Origin: Streptomyces canus
GTDB taxonomy: Bacteria > Actinomycetota > Actinomycetes > Streptomycetales > Streptomycetaceae
Direction: 5' to 3'
Length of the DNA stretch: 64,000 nucleotides
Assembly (NCBI RefSeq): GCF_030815415.1
Contig: NZ_JAUSWW010000001.1
Span: forward strand, 992,001-1,056,000
Of this stretch, positions 1-7,993 are shown in pieces. A program made the translations under genes and the position numbers. A model generated the notes under the pieces. It had not been told where the DNA came from. It worked only from the letters and a program-made list of their open reading frames with translations, and did no database searches. Each line of letters opens with the position of its first letter. Position 1 is the first letter of the stretch.

Positions 1-1569
1 GGCCAGGTCGAGAGTGCGTGCCACGTCGGCACGCACCTGGGGGTAGGCGGTGGCATGCGGGGCTGACGATCCGAGTTCCAGACCGAGTTCCACCGCGTCG
101 GCGTCGGAGGGGCCCGGTGTCCGGGCGAGCTCGCGGCGCAGCAGAGCAACCGCCTCTGCGTACCGCCCGAGGTGACGCTCCATCACCGCGCACAGTGTCA
201 CCGCGGAGGCGCGCACGCTTCGTGGCGCCCCCGCCTCGTCGGGGGGTGACATGGCGATCACCTCGTGCAGGAGGTCCCGGCTCTCCCGCAGCCCTCCGCA
301 CACACCCAGGGCACGGGCCCGCCGCAGCATCAGATCGCGGCGCAGCGTGGCGTGTTGGGGCTGGTCGGGCAGGTGGATGAGGGCGACGCCGAGCCAATGG
401 GCGCTGCTCGCGGGTGCGGTGGCGGCGGAGCGCTCGGCCGCTTCGGACAGTACGGCGACGGCGTGCGGGTCCCAGCCGGTCAGTGACTGCTCCACGTGGT
501 GGGCGCGTTCGCCGGCGGGGGCTCCCGCGGCGGCCAGCGCGTCCGCGGCGAGGCGGTGCATGCGTACGCGTTCCAGGGGGCGGGTGCTCTCGTGCACGAC
601 GGCCCGTAACACCGGATGGCGCAGTGCCCACCGTCCGCCCGGCCCGGGACGCAGGAGATCACGGTCGGTCAGTGCTCCGAGGTCCGCGGTGACCTCGGTC
701 TCGTCCCGGCCGGTCACCACGCTCAGCAGGGCGGTGCTGCCACGGTCGCCCAGGACGGCCACCGCCTCGGCGGTCCGGCGCTGTGCCGGGGTCAGCGGGG
801 TCAGTTCGTCCAGCAGGACGGAGCCGAGCCCGGCCGAGTGCGGTGGGGCGTCCTGCCCGGCATTGCGTCCCGCTTGTCCGGCTTGCAGGAGGGCGAGGAA
901 GTACAGCGGATTGCCGTCGCTGGCGGCGTACAGCTCGGCGGCCCGGCCAGGCTGCGTGCCGGGTGCCAGGCCGGGGGCCAGGATCTCGACGCACGCCTGC
1001 TCGGCGAGGGGTCCGAGGTTCAGCCGCAGCACCGTACCCAGGTCGATGCCCCGGGTGAGCGCGGCGTCCAGGGAGGCCGTGGTCTGACGGTCGCGACGGG
1101 CCACGACGATCACGACGGGGGCGTTCGGGGGATGGCGGACGACGTGGTCGAGGAGTTCCAGGGATGCCGGGTCCGCCCAGTGCAGATCGTCCAGCGCCAC
1201 AACGAGCCCGGTGCCGGGGCCGGACCGCGCGATGCGTACGAGCAGCTTCGCGATGGAGCGTTGCAGCCCGAACCGGTCGCCGCGCGCGTCCTCGGCACCC
1301 GGATCCGTCAACTCCATGTCGTGGTCGGCGAGTGCGTCGCTGAACGGCCGGTACGGGATGTGCTGTTCGTATTCGCTGGCCCGGCCGCGCAGTACCGTCA
1401 TCCCCCGGGCCTGCGCCCGTCGGCAGAACTCGGCCATCAACCGGCTCTTGCCGATGCCCGCGGTCCCGGCGAGGTCCACGACGGAGCAACCGCCGTCCTC
1501 GCCGAGTGTCCGGTCGAGCACCGAGTCCAGAAATTCCAGCTCTGCCGCCCGGCTCACCAGCGGAGTCAC
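1..1569 (-). CDS. LuxR-family (LAL-type) ATPase regulator, N-terminal part
   Basis: This is the first 523 residues of a large regulator whose C-terminus, including the expected LuxR helix-turn-helix, lies beyond the window edge. Translation of the minus strand shows a P-loop GTAGIGKS near residue 40, followed by a Walker B-like segment (LVVALDDLHWADP) near residue 125, then the helical repeats usual in LAL (large ATP-binding LuxR) proteins. Such proteins use ATP- and ligand-dependent activation to switch on neighbouring operons. The GTG start at 1569 is chosen because GGGGAG lies about 12 bases upstream and the residues VSRAAELEFL that follow are the usual LAL beginning. No target can be inferred from the visible neighbours. 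Confidence 0.85.
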   Translation of the reverse strand, partial: MTPLVSRAAELEFLDSVLDRTLGEDGGCSVVDLAGTAGIGKSRLMAEFCRRAQARGMTVLRGRASEYEQHIPYRPFSDALADHDMELTDPGAEDARGDRFGLQRSIAKLLVRIARSGPGTGLVVALDDLHWADPASLELLDHVVRHPPNAPVVIVVARRDRQTTASLDAALTRGIDLGTVLRLNLGPLAEQACVEILAPGLAPGTQPGRAAELYAASDGNPLYFLALLQAGQAGRNAGQDAPPHSAGLGSVLLDELTPLTPAQRRTAEAVAVLGDRGSTALLSVVTGRDETEVTADLGALTDRDLLRPGPGGRWALRHPVLRAVVHESTRPLERVRMHRLAADALAAAGAPAGERAHHVEQSLTGWDPHAVAVLSEAAERSAATAPASSAHWLGVALIHLPDQPQHATLRRDLMLRRARALGVCGGLRESRDLLHEVIAMSPPDEAGAPRSVRASAVTLCAVMERHLGRYAEAVALLRRELARTPGPSDADAVELGLELGSSAPHATAYPQVRADVARTLDLA

Positions 1570-1705
1570 ATCGCCACCTAACTCCCCATGGCCACGCGGC
1601 CGTCGGGGACGTTTCCGTGACGATCTTACGTAATCCATGCCCGGTGCAGCCAAGCCGACCGGACGGAGCCGGGGCGACGCCGCCTTCCGTGTGACGATCC
1701 CCTGT

Positions 1706-3148
1706 TCAGCGAGATCGCCCACCCCCCGACCGGCTCAGCCTCAGTTCGAACAAGGCGCCTCCCCCGGGAGCGTCAGTGACGGTCAACGTGCCTCCGTGGC
1801 GTACGGCGATGTCCTTCGCGATGGCGAGGCCCAGGCCGGCGCCGCCGTCGTCTCGGGCTCGGGACTCGTCGAGCCGGACGAAACGCTCGAAGATGCGGTC
1901 GCGGTCGGCGAGGGGGACGCCCGAGCCGTCGTCGGCGACCTGGAGGACCACCTGGTCGCCCGCCGTGCGCAGGGTGACGGCGACGCGATCGCGGGCGTGC
2001 CGACTCGCGTTGTCCAGGAGATTGCCGAGGACACGGCAGATCTGGCTGCGGGAGCCGTGCACCTCCACGGACGGGACGCTGTCGAGGGTCACTCCGTCCC
2101 GGGAGGCCACTTCCTGCGCCACGACCCTCGCCAGGTCGAAGCGGGCGTCCGGTGGGGGCCGCTCTCCCGCGTCCAGGCGGGCGAGCAGCAACAGGTCGGC
2201 AGCGAGGCTCTGCAGTCGTACGGTGTCCTCGACAGCCCCGTCCAGGTCCAGCAACTCCGGGTGCGCGGCGCCCACTTCGAGCTGGGTGCGCAAGGACGCG
2301 ATGGGGCTGCGCAACTCGTGCGAGGCATCGGCGACGAAGGCGCGCTGCCGTGCGACCGAGGTCTCCAGGGCGGCGAGGGTCTCGTTCGTCGTGATGGCCA
2401 GACGGGCGATCTCGTCGTGGGTGCCCGGCTCGGGGACCCGCCGTGACAGGTCCTCGGAGGCCATGATGGCGGCCATCTCGGCGCGGATGCCCTCGACCGG
2501 GCGCAGCGCCCGTCTGGTGACGACGTACGTCACCCCGCTGACGGTCAGCAGCAGCAGGGGCAGCCCGATAAGCATCGTCGTCAGCGCGACGTCGACGGCG
2601 TCCTCCTCGATGGACAGCGGAGCGCCGGCGTAGACGGTGAGCGGGACACCTCCCGGCGTGATCACGTCGACCGCGGCGAACCGGTACTTCGCCGTCATGC
2701 CCTCGACGGTCGCGGTGCCCTCGCCGTACCAGGTCTCGTCGGTGATCTTCCCGGTGGTGAGCGCGTCGTTGTCCTCCGTGTCCCGATCGCCCTCCGCCCT
2801 GTCGTCGGCGTCGTCGTTGGTCTCGGAGTTCAGCCGGTCCGAGGCGGCGGCGGTCACGTTCATGCCCTCGACGTCCTCGCCGACCGCGACGGGCTTCTCG
2901 TCCCGGTCCAGGACCTCGACGGGGTTCTCGTCGCCGTCCGGCAGGTTCAGCTGGTCGTACGCGAACCCGTTCGCCAGCGCCGAGGCGGCGTTACGAGCGA
3001 CGGCGTCGGCCTCGGCGTCCGCCTTGTCGGTGAGGGTGAACCGCAGCGAGAGGACTACGGCGGTGCCCGCCGCGACCAGGGCTATGGCGACGACGACCGT
3101 CGCGGCGAGGGTGGCCCGCGCCCGCACGGAGCGGAGACGGCGCTTCAC
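1706..3148 (-). CDS. Two-component sensor histidine kinase
   Basis: A 480-residue membrane histidine kinase. Residues about 13-37 and 187-211 are membrane segments that flank an extracytoplasmic sensor region of about 150 residues rich in Asp and Glu. A HAMP linker follows, then the dimerisation box FVADASHELRSP with phospho-acceptor His277, and a C-terminal HATPase with N, G1 (VADDGSGVP) and G2 (GGAGLGLAI) boxes. It overlaps its response regulator gene by four bases (ATGA), so the two are translationally coupled. The divergent PepSY protein is a plausible signalling partner or target, since PepSY genes often accompany such systems. The acidic sensor loop might bind a cation or cationic peptide; this is inference. 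Confidence 0.95.
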   Translation of the reverse strand: MKRRLRSVRARATLAATVVVAIALVAAGTAVVLSLRFTLTDKADAEADAVARNAASALANGFAYDQLNLPDGDENPVEVLDRDEKPVAVGEDVEGMNVTAAASDRLNSETNDDADDRAEGDRDTEDNDALTTGKITDETWYGEGTATVEGMTAKYRFAAVDVITPGGVPLTVYAGAPLSIEEDAVDVALTTMLIGLPLLLLTVSGVTYVVTRRALRPVEGIRAEMAAIMASEDLSRRVPEPGTHDEIARLAITTNETLAALETSVARQRAFVADASHELRSPIASLRTQLEVGAAHPELLDLDGAVEDTVRLQSLAADLLLLARLDAGERPPPDARFDLARVVAQEVASRDGVTLDSVPSVEVHGSRSQICRVLGNLLDNASRHARDRVAVTLRTAGDQVVLQVADDGSGVPLADRDRIFERFVRLDESRARDDGGAGLGLAIAKDIAVRHGGTLTVTDAPGGGALFELRLSRSGGGRSR

Positions 3149-3813
3149 GGGCGGGCCTCCAGCCGGTATCCGGCCCCGCGTACCGTCTTGATGAGCGCCG
3201 GGCCGAGCTTGCGGCGCAGCGTGCTGATGTAGACCTCGACGATGTTCGGGTCGCCGTCGTACGCGAAGTCCCAGACGTGCTCCAGGATGTCGGACTTCGA
3301 CACGACCTCACCTGCTCTCATCACGAGCTGCTCGAGGACGGAGAACTCCTTGGTGGTCAGGGTGATCTCGTCCTCGGCGAGGAACACCCGCCGGGCCGCG
3401 GTGTCGACCTTCAGATCGCCGACCGTATGCACGGGTGAGGCTCCGCCCGCGGGCCCGCGCCGTCTGAGCAGCGCCTTCACCCGGGCGACGAGGACGACGT
3501 AGGAGAACGGCTTGGTGAGGTAGTCGTCGGCACCCGTGTCCAGGCCCTCCGCCTCGTCGTACTCGCCGTCCTTGGCGGTGAGCATCAGGATCGGCACGTC
3601 ATGGCCGGCGGCGCGCAGGGCGGCGCAGACCCGGTAGCCGTTCATGCCGGGCAGCATGATGTCGAGGATCACCAGGTCGTAGGCCCCCTCGCTCGCCCGG
3701 TGCAGGCCCTCGGTTCCGTCGTGGACGACGTCCACGGCATACCCCTCGGCCGTCAGGCCCTTGGCCAGCGACAGCGCGAGCCGCTTCTCATCTTCCACGA
3801 TCAACAGACGCAT
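3145..3813 (-). CDS. OmpR/PhoB-family response regulator
   Basis: A 222-residue regulator with an N-terminal receiver (acidic pair at 8-9, phospho-acceptor Asp51 in LVILDIMLPG, conserved Thr in MLTAKD and Lys in TKPFSY) and a C-terminal winged-helix DNA-binding domain ending in the usual recognition-helix segment (VEVYISTLRRKLG). It is the first gene of a two-gene operon with the histidine kinase. The promoter side faces a PepSY gene, and the short gap holds helically phased CTTCAG repeats that would suit an OmpR-type dimer (see the regulatory feature). Confidence 0.95.
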   Translation of the reverse strand: MRLLIVEDEKRLALSLAKGLTAEGYAVDVVHDGTEGLHRASEGAYDLVILDIMLPGMNGYRVCAALRAAGHDVPILMLTAKDGEYDEAEGLDTGADDYLTKPFSYVVLVARVKALLRRRGPAGGASPVHTVGDLKVDTAARRVFLAEDEITLTTKEFSVLEQLVMRAGEVVSKSDILEHVWDFAYDGDPNIVEVYISTLRRKLGPALIKTVRGAGYRLEARP

Positions 3814-3836
3814 GCGCTCAGCTTGGCAAACCGAAC

Positions 3837-3873
3837 CTGAAGCGGCCTTCAGGGGGCTTCAGCTCTGCTTCAG
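3837..3873. promoter_or_regulatory. Phased CTTCAG repeats, probable response-regulator operator
   Basis: CTTCAG occurs at 3847-3852, 3857-3862 and 3868-3873, with start-to-start spacings of 10 and 11 bases, one helical turn each. An inverted copy (CTGAAG) lies at 3837-3842. Direct hexamers spaced by one turn are the classical binding pattern of OmpR/PhoB-type regulators. The site lies between the divergent regulator and PepSY genes and could control both. Confidence 0.6.
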
Positions 3874-3984
3874 TGTCGGTCGGCCAGATTGAGTCCCGTC
3901 GACAGCGGACGAGGAGGACCAGCCGACTGCGGTCGGCAAAGCCCTCTGTCATTCGTTGCAGCCGTTCGCATTCTGGAGGAACCC

Positions 3985-4653
3985 ATGAAGCGCAACACCG
4001 TCATCGCCGCCGTCGCGGCCGTCGCTCTGGTCGGCGGCGGCACCGCGGCCGCCATCGCGGTCTCGGGTGACGACGAAGGGCCGGCGAAGAAGACCGTGGC
4101 GGTGACGAACGACGCCGACGACACCGATGGCACCGCCCAGGACGGGGACCGGTCCGCCCGCCCCACGGACGGGTCCGCCGAGGACAAGGCCCAGGACTCC
4201 GCCGCGGCGAAGGCCGGACAGATCACGGCCGCGGACGCGATCAGGGCGGCGCTGCGGCACACGAGCGGTACGGCGGTCTCGGCCGACCTGGACGACGAGG
4301 GCACGGCCCATGTGTGGGAGGTCGATGTGCTGGCAGGCGGCGGTACCTGGCACAGCGTCCAGGTGGCCCCGGCCGACGGCAAGGTCCTCGGCTCGCACAC
4401 CGAGAAGGACGAAGACGGTGACGACGCCGCCGAGACCGCGCAGATCCGTGCCGCCCTGAAGGGCACCTCGGTCAGCGCTGCGGAGGCCGCCGAGGCCGCC
4501 GCCGCCAAGGGCACGGTGACCTCCGTCGACCTGGACGAGGAGAGCAGGGATCCTGCCTGGGACGCCGACACCACCGCCCCCGACGGCACCGGCAGCGAAT
4601 GGCGCGTGAACCCCGACTCCGGCAAGGTCACCGCCGACCGCTCGAACGACTGA
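3985..4653 (+). CDS. Secreted or membrane-anchored protein with two PepSY domains
   Basis: A 222-residue protein with an N-terminal hydrophobic signal or anchor (VIAAVAAVALVGGGTAAAIAV), a low-complexity acidic linker (about 28-75) and two PepSY modules (about 78-140 and 147-218), each with the AIxxAL...V...DxDxxG...W.V pattern. PepSY domains occur in secreted proteins and peptidase propeptides, where an inhibitory or metal-sensing role has been proposed. The ATG at 3985 is preceded by GGAGGAA. Divergence from the two-component operon and the phased repeats between them suggest that it belongs to that regulon, perhaps as a periplasmic accessory sensor. Confidence 0.85.
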   Translation: MKRNTVIAAVAAVALVGGGTAAAIAVSGDDEGPAKKTVAVTNDADDTDGTAQDGDRSARPTDGSAEDKAQDSAAAKAGQITAADAIRAALRHTSGTAVSADLDDEGTAHVWEVDVLAGGGTWHSVQVAPADGKVLGSHTEKDEDGDDAAETAQIRAALKGTSVSAAEAAEAAAAKGTVTSVDLDEESRDPAWDADTTAPDGTGSEWRVNPDSGKVTADRSND

Positions 4654-4840
4654 CCAAGGCGCACACCATCAAGGCCCAGAGCCTGACCGCCCCGGCCGAC
4701 GACCGGTTCCCGGCCTGCGCGGAGGCTGCCTTGGCGACCAGGCGCCTTCGCCATTCCTGAGGGCGCTTCATCTCGTAGTCGCCGAGGTTCTCGTCGACCC
4801 CGGCGAGGAAAGCGCCGCTCGACCCGCCGGGTGCCGCCCG

Positions 4841-5695
4841 TCAGACCCAGTCGAGGGCGGCCGGTTCCCGCATGAAGCTGACGAACACCGAGTCGTCGTC
4901 GTCCGGGCGGGCAGGGTCGTGGAGCACCTGCACCGCGCCACCCTGGACGAGCACGGACGCGTCGCTGTACTTGCGCGTCACCCAGCGGCGCGTGCCGGCG
5001 GCGTCGACGTAGGTGACCGTGGCGGTGGCCCCCGCGACGTGCCGCCCACCGGAGTCGTCGCTGGAGTGGTGGATGCGCAGCTCGCTGATGGTCCCGGTGG
5101 TCCGCATCCCCTCGGTCAGCAGCCGGTCCCGGGTGGCGGCGCTCGCGGCACTGCGGCGCTGGGCGCGGACGGCCGACCACACCAGCAGCATCGAGAGCAT
5201 GACCAGGAGGCCGGGCAGCCAGAGGTCGGCGTAGTAGAGGATCCACTGCCCCCAGCCCCACGGCTCCGGCGGCTCGTAGTCCGTCACCACCCAGCCGACG
5301 CGGTCCGCCTCCACCCAGCCGCGCGACGCAAAGGCGACGCCCAGGGCGAAGACGGCGACGCCGATCGCCAGTGCCCATCCACCGCCGCCCCGTGCGGCCC
5401 GGTAGCCGTCGAGATGATGGGCGCCCACCGGCAGCCCCAGGCCCACCAGGAGCATCCCCGCGACCATCCCGACGACCACGAGCGGGACCGAGACACCGGA
5501 GACGTGGGTGCCCGACGGCGCGTTGAGGGAGATCGCGCGCAGCGCGTCGAACCACAGGGCGACGGGCAGAGCGAGCACGAAGGCGCCCGCGGCACCGAGG
5601 ACGAACCAGAGCACGCCCATACGCAGAGCCGCCGGATTGCCCACCTGACGATCACGCTTCTGGCGCCGGCGCACTGACGGGTCCACGGTGTCCAT
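4841..5695 (-). CDS. DUF3592-type membrane protein
   Basis: A 284-residue protein with a short basic N-terminus and about four membrane helices (near 28-50, 66-90, 105-125, 155-178). A C-terminal soluble domain of the DUF3592 type follows (TGTISELRIHHS... TVTYVDAAGTRRWVTRKY...VLHDPARPDDD). The start at 5695 has AGGAGG just upstream. Its function is unknown. It lies beside, but is not obviously part of, the sugar operon, with a gap of about 90 bases. Confidence 0.8.
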   Translation of the reverse strand: MDTVDPSVRRRQKRDRQVGNPAALRMGVLWFVLGAAGAFVLALPVALWFDALRAISLNAPSGTHVSGVSVPLVVVGMVAGMLLVGLGLPVGAHHLDGYRAARGGGGWALAIGVAVFALGVAFASRGWVEADRVGWVVTDYEPPEPWGWGQWILYYADLWLPGLLVMLSMLLVWSAVRAQRRSAASAATRDRLLTEGMRTTGTISELRIHHSSDDSGGRHVAGATATVTYVDAAGTRRWVTRKYSDASVLVQGGAVQVLHDPARPDDDDSVFVSFMREPAALDWV

Positions 5696-5787
5696 GGCGC
5701 CTCCTGAGGTGCAGGTCGGCGCGGTCGCCGGGGAATCATCGTACTGAACCGACCGGGTGATGCCGGGGCGTGCGGCCGGCTGACCCC

Positions 5788-6633
5788 CTACTTCACCGAC
5801 CCGGCCATCACCCCCTGGACGAAGTGCCGCTGGAAGGCGAAGAACACGACCACCGGCACGATCAGGGACAGGAAGGCGCCGGGCGCCAGGACGTCGATGT
5901 TGCTGCCGAACTGCCGTATCTGCGACTGCAGTTCCACGGTCAGAGGCTGCGCCGAGCTGTCCGCGAAGAGGAGCGCCACCAGCATGTCGTTCCACACCCA
6001 CAGGAACTGGAAGATGGCGAGGCTCGCGAGGGCGGGCCGCCCCACCGGCAGGACGAGCCGGATGAAGATGCGCCACTCGCTGCCTCCGTCCATGCGGGCG
6101 GCCTCCAGCATCTCCCGCGGTATCTCGGCGAAGTAGTTGCGCAGCAGGAAGATCGCGAAGGGCAGGCCGTAGGAGACGTGGAAGAGGACGACGCCGGGGA
6201 TGGTGCCGAACAGCCCCAGCTGGCCGAAGAGTTTGGCCACGGGCAGCAGGCCGATCTGCACCGGCACCACCAGCAGGGCGACGACGAGCAGGAAGAGTGC
6301 GTCGCGGCCGGGGAAGTCGAGCCACGCGAAGGCGTATCCGGCGAGCGCGGCGATCACCACGACGAGCATCGTCGTCGGCACCGAGATCAGCACGGTGTTC
6401 CAGAACGCCCGCGTGATCCCGGAGTTCTCCAGCAGCGCCGCGTAGTTGTCGAAGGACAGCTGCCCCGGGCTGGTGAACGTCGTCCACCAGCCGCCCTTGG
6501 CCGTGTCCTGCGTGGACCGCAGGGACGACAGGAGCAGTCCGGCGAGCGGGGTGAGCCAGATCAGTCCGACGACCACGAGGACGGCCTGGACCACGCTGTT
6601 GGCGAACCGGCGCCGGAGCGCACTGAGGTTCAT
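5788..6633 (-). CDS. Carbohydrate ABC transporter permease (MalG-type)
   Basis: A 281-residue inner-membrane permease with six predicted helices and the EAA loop (LEAARMDGGSEWRIF) through which it docks to the ATPase. It ends with the GVMAGSVK terminus common to MalG-type CUT1 permeases. Its ATG overlaps the stop of the upstream permease gene (ATGA), indicating tight coupling. No ATPase gene is present in the operon; Streptomyces CUT1 importers usually share the multitask ATPase MsiK encoded elsewhere. The adjoining GH13 glucosidase suggests import of an alpha-glucoside such as maltose or a malto-oligosaccharide. Confidence 0.95.
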   Translation of the reverse strand: MNLSALRRRFANSVVQAVLVVVGLIWLTPLAGLLLSSLRSTQDTAKGGWWTTFTSPGQLSFDNYAALLENSGITRAFWNTVLISVPTTMLVVVIAALAGYAFAWLDFPGRDALFLLVVALLVVPVQIGLLPVAKLFGQLGLFGTIPGVVLFHVSYGLPFAIFLLRNYFAEIPREMLEAARMDGGSEWRIFIRLVLPVGRPALASLAIFQFLWVWNDMLVALLFADSSAQPLTVELQSQIRQFGSNIDVLAPGAFLSLIVPVVVFFAFQRHFVQGVMAGSVK

Positions 6634-7988
6634 CGCTGACTCCCTCGGAAGCGGCGGACGTTGAAGATCATGGCGGGGATCACCAGGAGCAACAGCAGGA
6701 CACCGAGGGCACTGCCGAGACCCTGGTCGTTGCCGCCGCCGAAGGACACGAGCCACATCTGGGTGGCCAGCACGGTGGCGTCCTCCTGCACGGGTCCTGG
6801 CGCGATGATGTAGACGAGGTCGAACACCTTCATCACGTTGATGACGAGGGTCACGAAGACCACAGTCAGCACGGGCGCGAGCAGGGGCACGGTGATCCGC
6901 CGGAAGATCTGCCACTCGTTGGCGCCGTCCATCCGGGCGGCCTCCAGCGCGTCCCGGGGCAGCGTCGACAGGCCGGCGCCGATGAGGACCATCGCGAAGC
7001 CGGTCCAGATCCACAGGTAGGCGCCGATGATCGCCGGGGTGACGAGCGCCGGGCCCAGCCAGGAGACGCCTTCGTAGGGCGGGGCGAAGTTGGAGCCGGG
7101 GAGCGTGACGGTGTAAGAGCCCGCGTCCAGGCCCGTGAAGCGGAAGGAGCCGTCGGCGGCGGTGGTCGTGCTCGCGATCGTCTTCCCGTCGCGCACTGCC
7201 TCCACCCGCATCTGCGGCAGTCCGCTCTCCCGGGGGTCGACCACCCCTTGCCTGCCTCCCCCGCCGCGCGTGAAGTCCAGATAGACGACGCCGCGCAGTT
7301 CGTCCGCGCCCGCCCGGCGGGCGGCGGCCTCCTGGGCGGGCCGCGCGTCCTGGGGCAGTTCCTTGGGCGCCACGCCGACCAGGCCGAGAGAGAGCGTGTC
7401 GCCCGGTGCCACGCTCGTGCTGGTGCGGTACGAGCCGTCGGCGCCCTGGGTCAGGCCCTGCCCGTCGCGGGCGCGGGCGGTCGGGTAGGAGGAGGTGCCC
7501 TGGAAGGCGTCGTGGATGCCGACCACCGCCGCGTTCAGGACGCCCTTGTCCGGGTCCTCGTCGTAGGCGAGGCGGAAGATGATGCCGGCCGCCAGGAAGG
7601 AGACGGCCATGGGCATGAACAGCAGCAGCTTGAACGCCGTGGCCCAGCGGACCTTCTCCACGAGTACGGCGAGGATCAGTCCCAGGCCCGTCAGCAGGGC
7701 GGGGGCCACGACCACCCAGATGATCGTGTTGCGGAGTGCTGTGAGGGTGGCCGGGTCGCGGAACATCCCGGTGTAGTTGTCACCGCCCACGAAGCGGGTC
7801 CCGGAGGCGTCGAAGAAGCTGCGGCCGACCGTGAACAACACCGGGTAGAGGACGAGAGCGCCGAGCAGGAGCAGGGCCGGGAGGACGAAGAGGAGGGCGA
7901 CGGTCCGCCCCCGCCGCCGGGCGCGCCGCTTGTGGGCGACGGTTCCGGCGGCGGGGGGACCGCCCACCTTCGTGAGTGTGGCGGTCAT
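6630..7988 (-). CDS. Carbohydrate ABC transporter permease (MalF-type) with inserted extracytoplasmic domain
   Basis: A 452-residue permease, whereas MalF-type CUT1 permeases of Streptomyces are usually about 300. Helices near 29-53, 86-110, 118-142, 318-340, 372-395 and 420-445, and the EAA loop (LEAARMDGANEWQIF, about 349-363), mark the normal fold. About 145 extra residues (about 160-305) sit after the third helix. Their second half (MRVEAVRDGKT ... ADGSFRFTGLDAGSYTV) has the pattern of a Cna-B/prealbumin-like beta-sandwich. The insert should face the outside, where it may contact the binding protein or cell wall. The gene starts 5 bases after the binding-protein stop. Confidence 0.93.
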   Translation of the reverse strand: MTATLTKVGGPPAAGTVAHKRRARRRGRTVALLFVLPALLLLGALVLYPVLFTVGRSFFDASGTRFVGGDNYTGMFRDPATLTALRNTIIWVVVAPALLTGLGLILAVLVEKVRWATAFKLLLFMPMAVSFLAAGIIFRLAYDEDPDKGVLNAAVVGIHDAFQGTSSYPTARARDGQGLTQGADGSYRTSTSVAPGDTLSLGLVGVAPKELPQDARPAQEAAARRAGADELRGVVYLDFTRGGGGRQGVVDPRESGLPQMRVEAVRDGKTIASTTTAADGSFRFTGLDAGSYTVTLPGSNFAPPYEGVSWLGPALVTPAIIGAYLWIWTGFAMVLIGAGLSTLPRDALEAARMDGANEWQIFRRITVPLLAPVLTVVFVTLVINVMKVFDLVYIIAPGPVQEDATVLATQMWLVSFGGGNDQGLGSALGVLLLLLVIPAMIFNVRRFRGSQR

Positions 7989-7993
7989 CGCGA

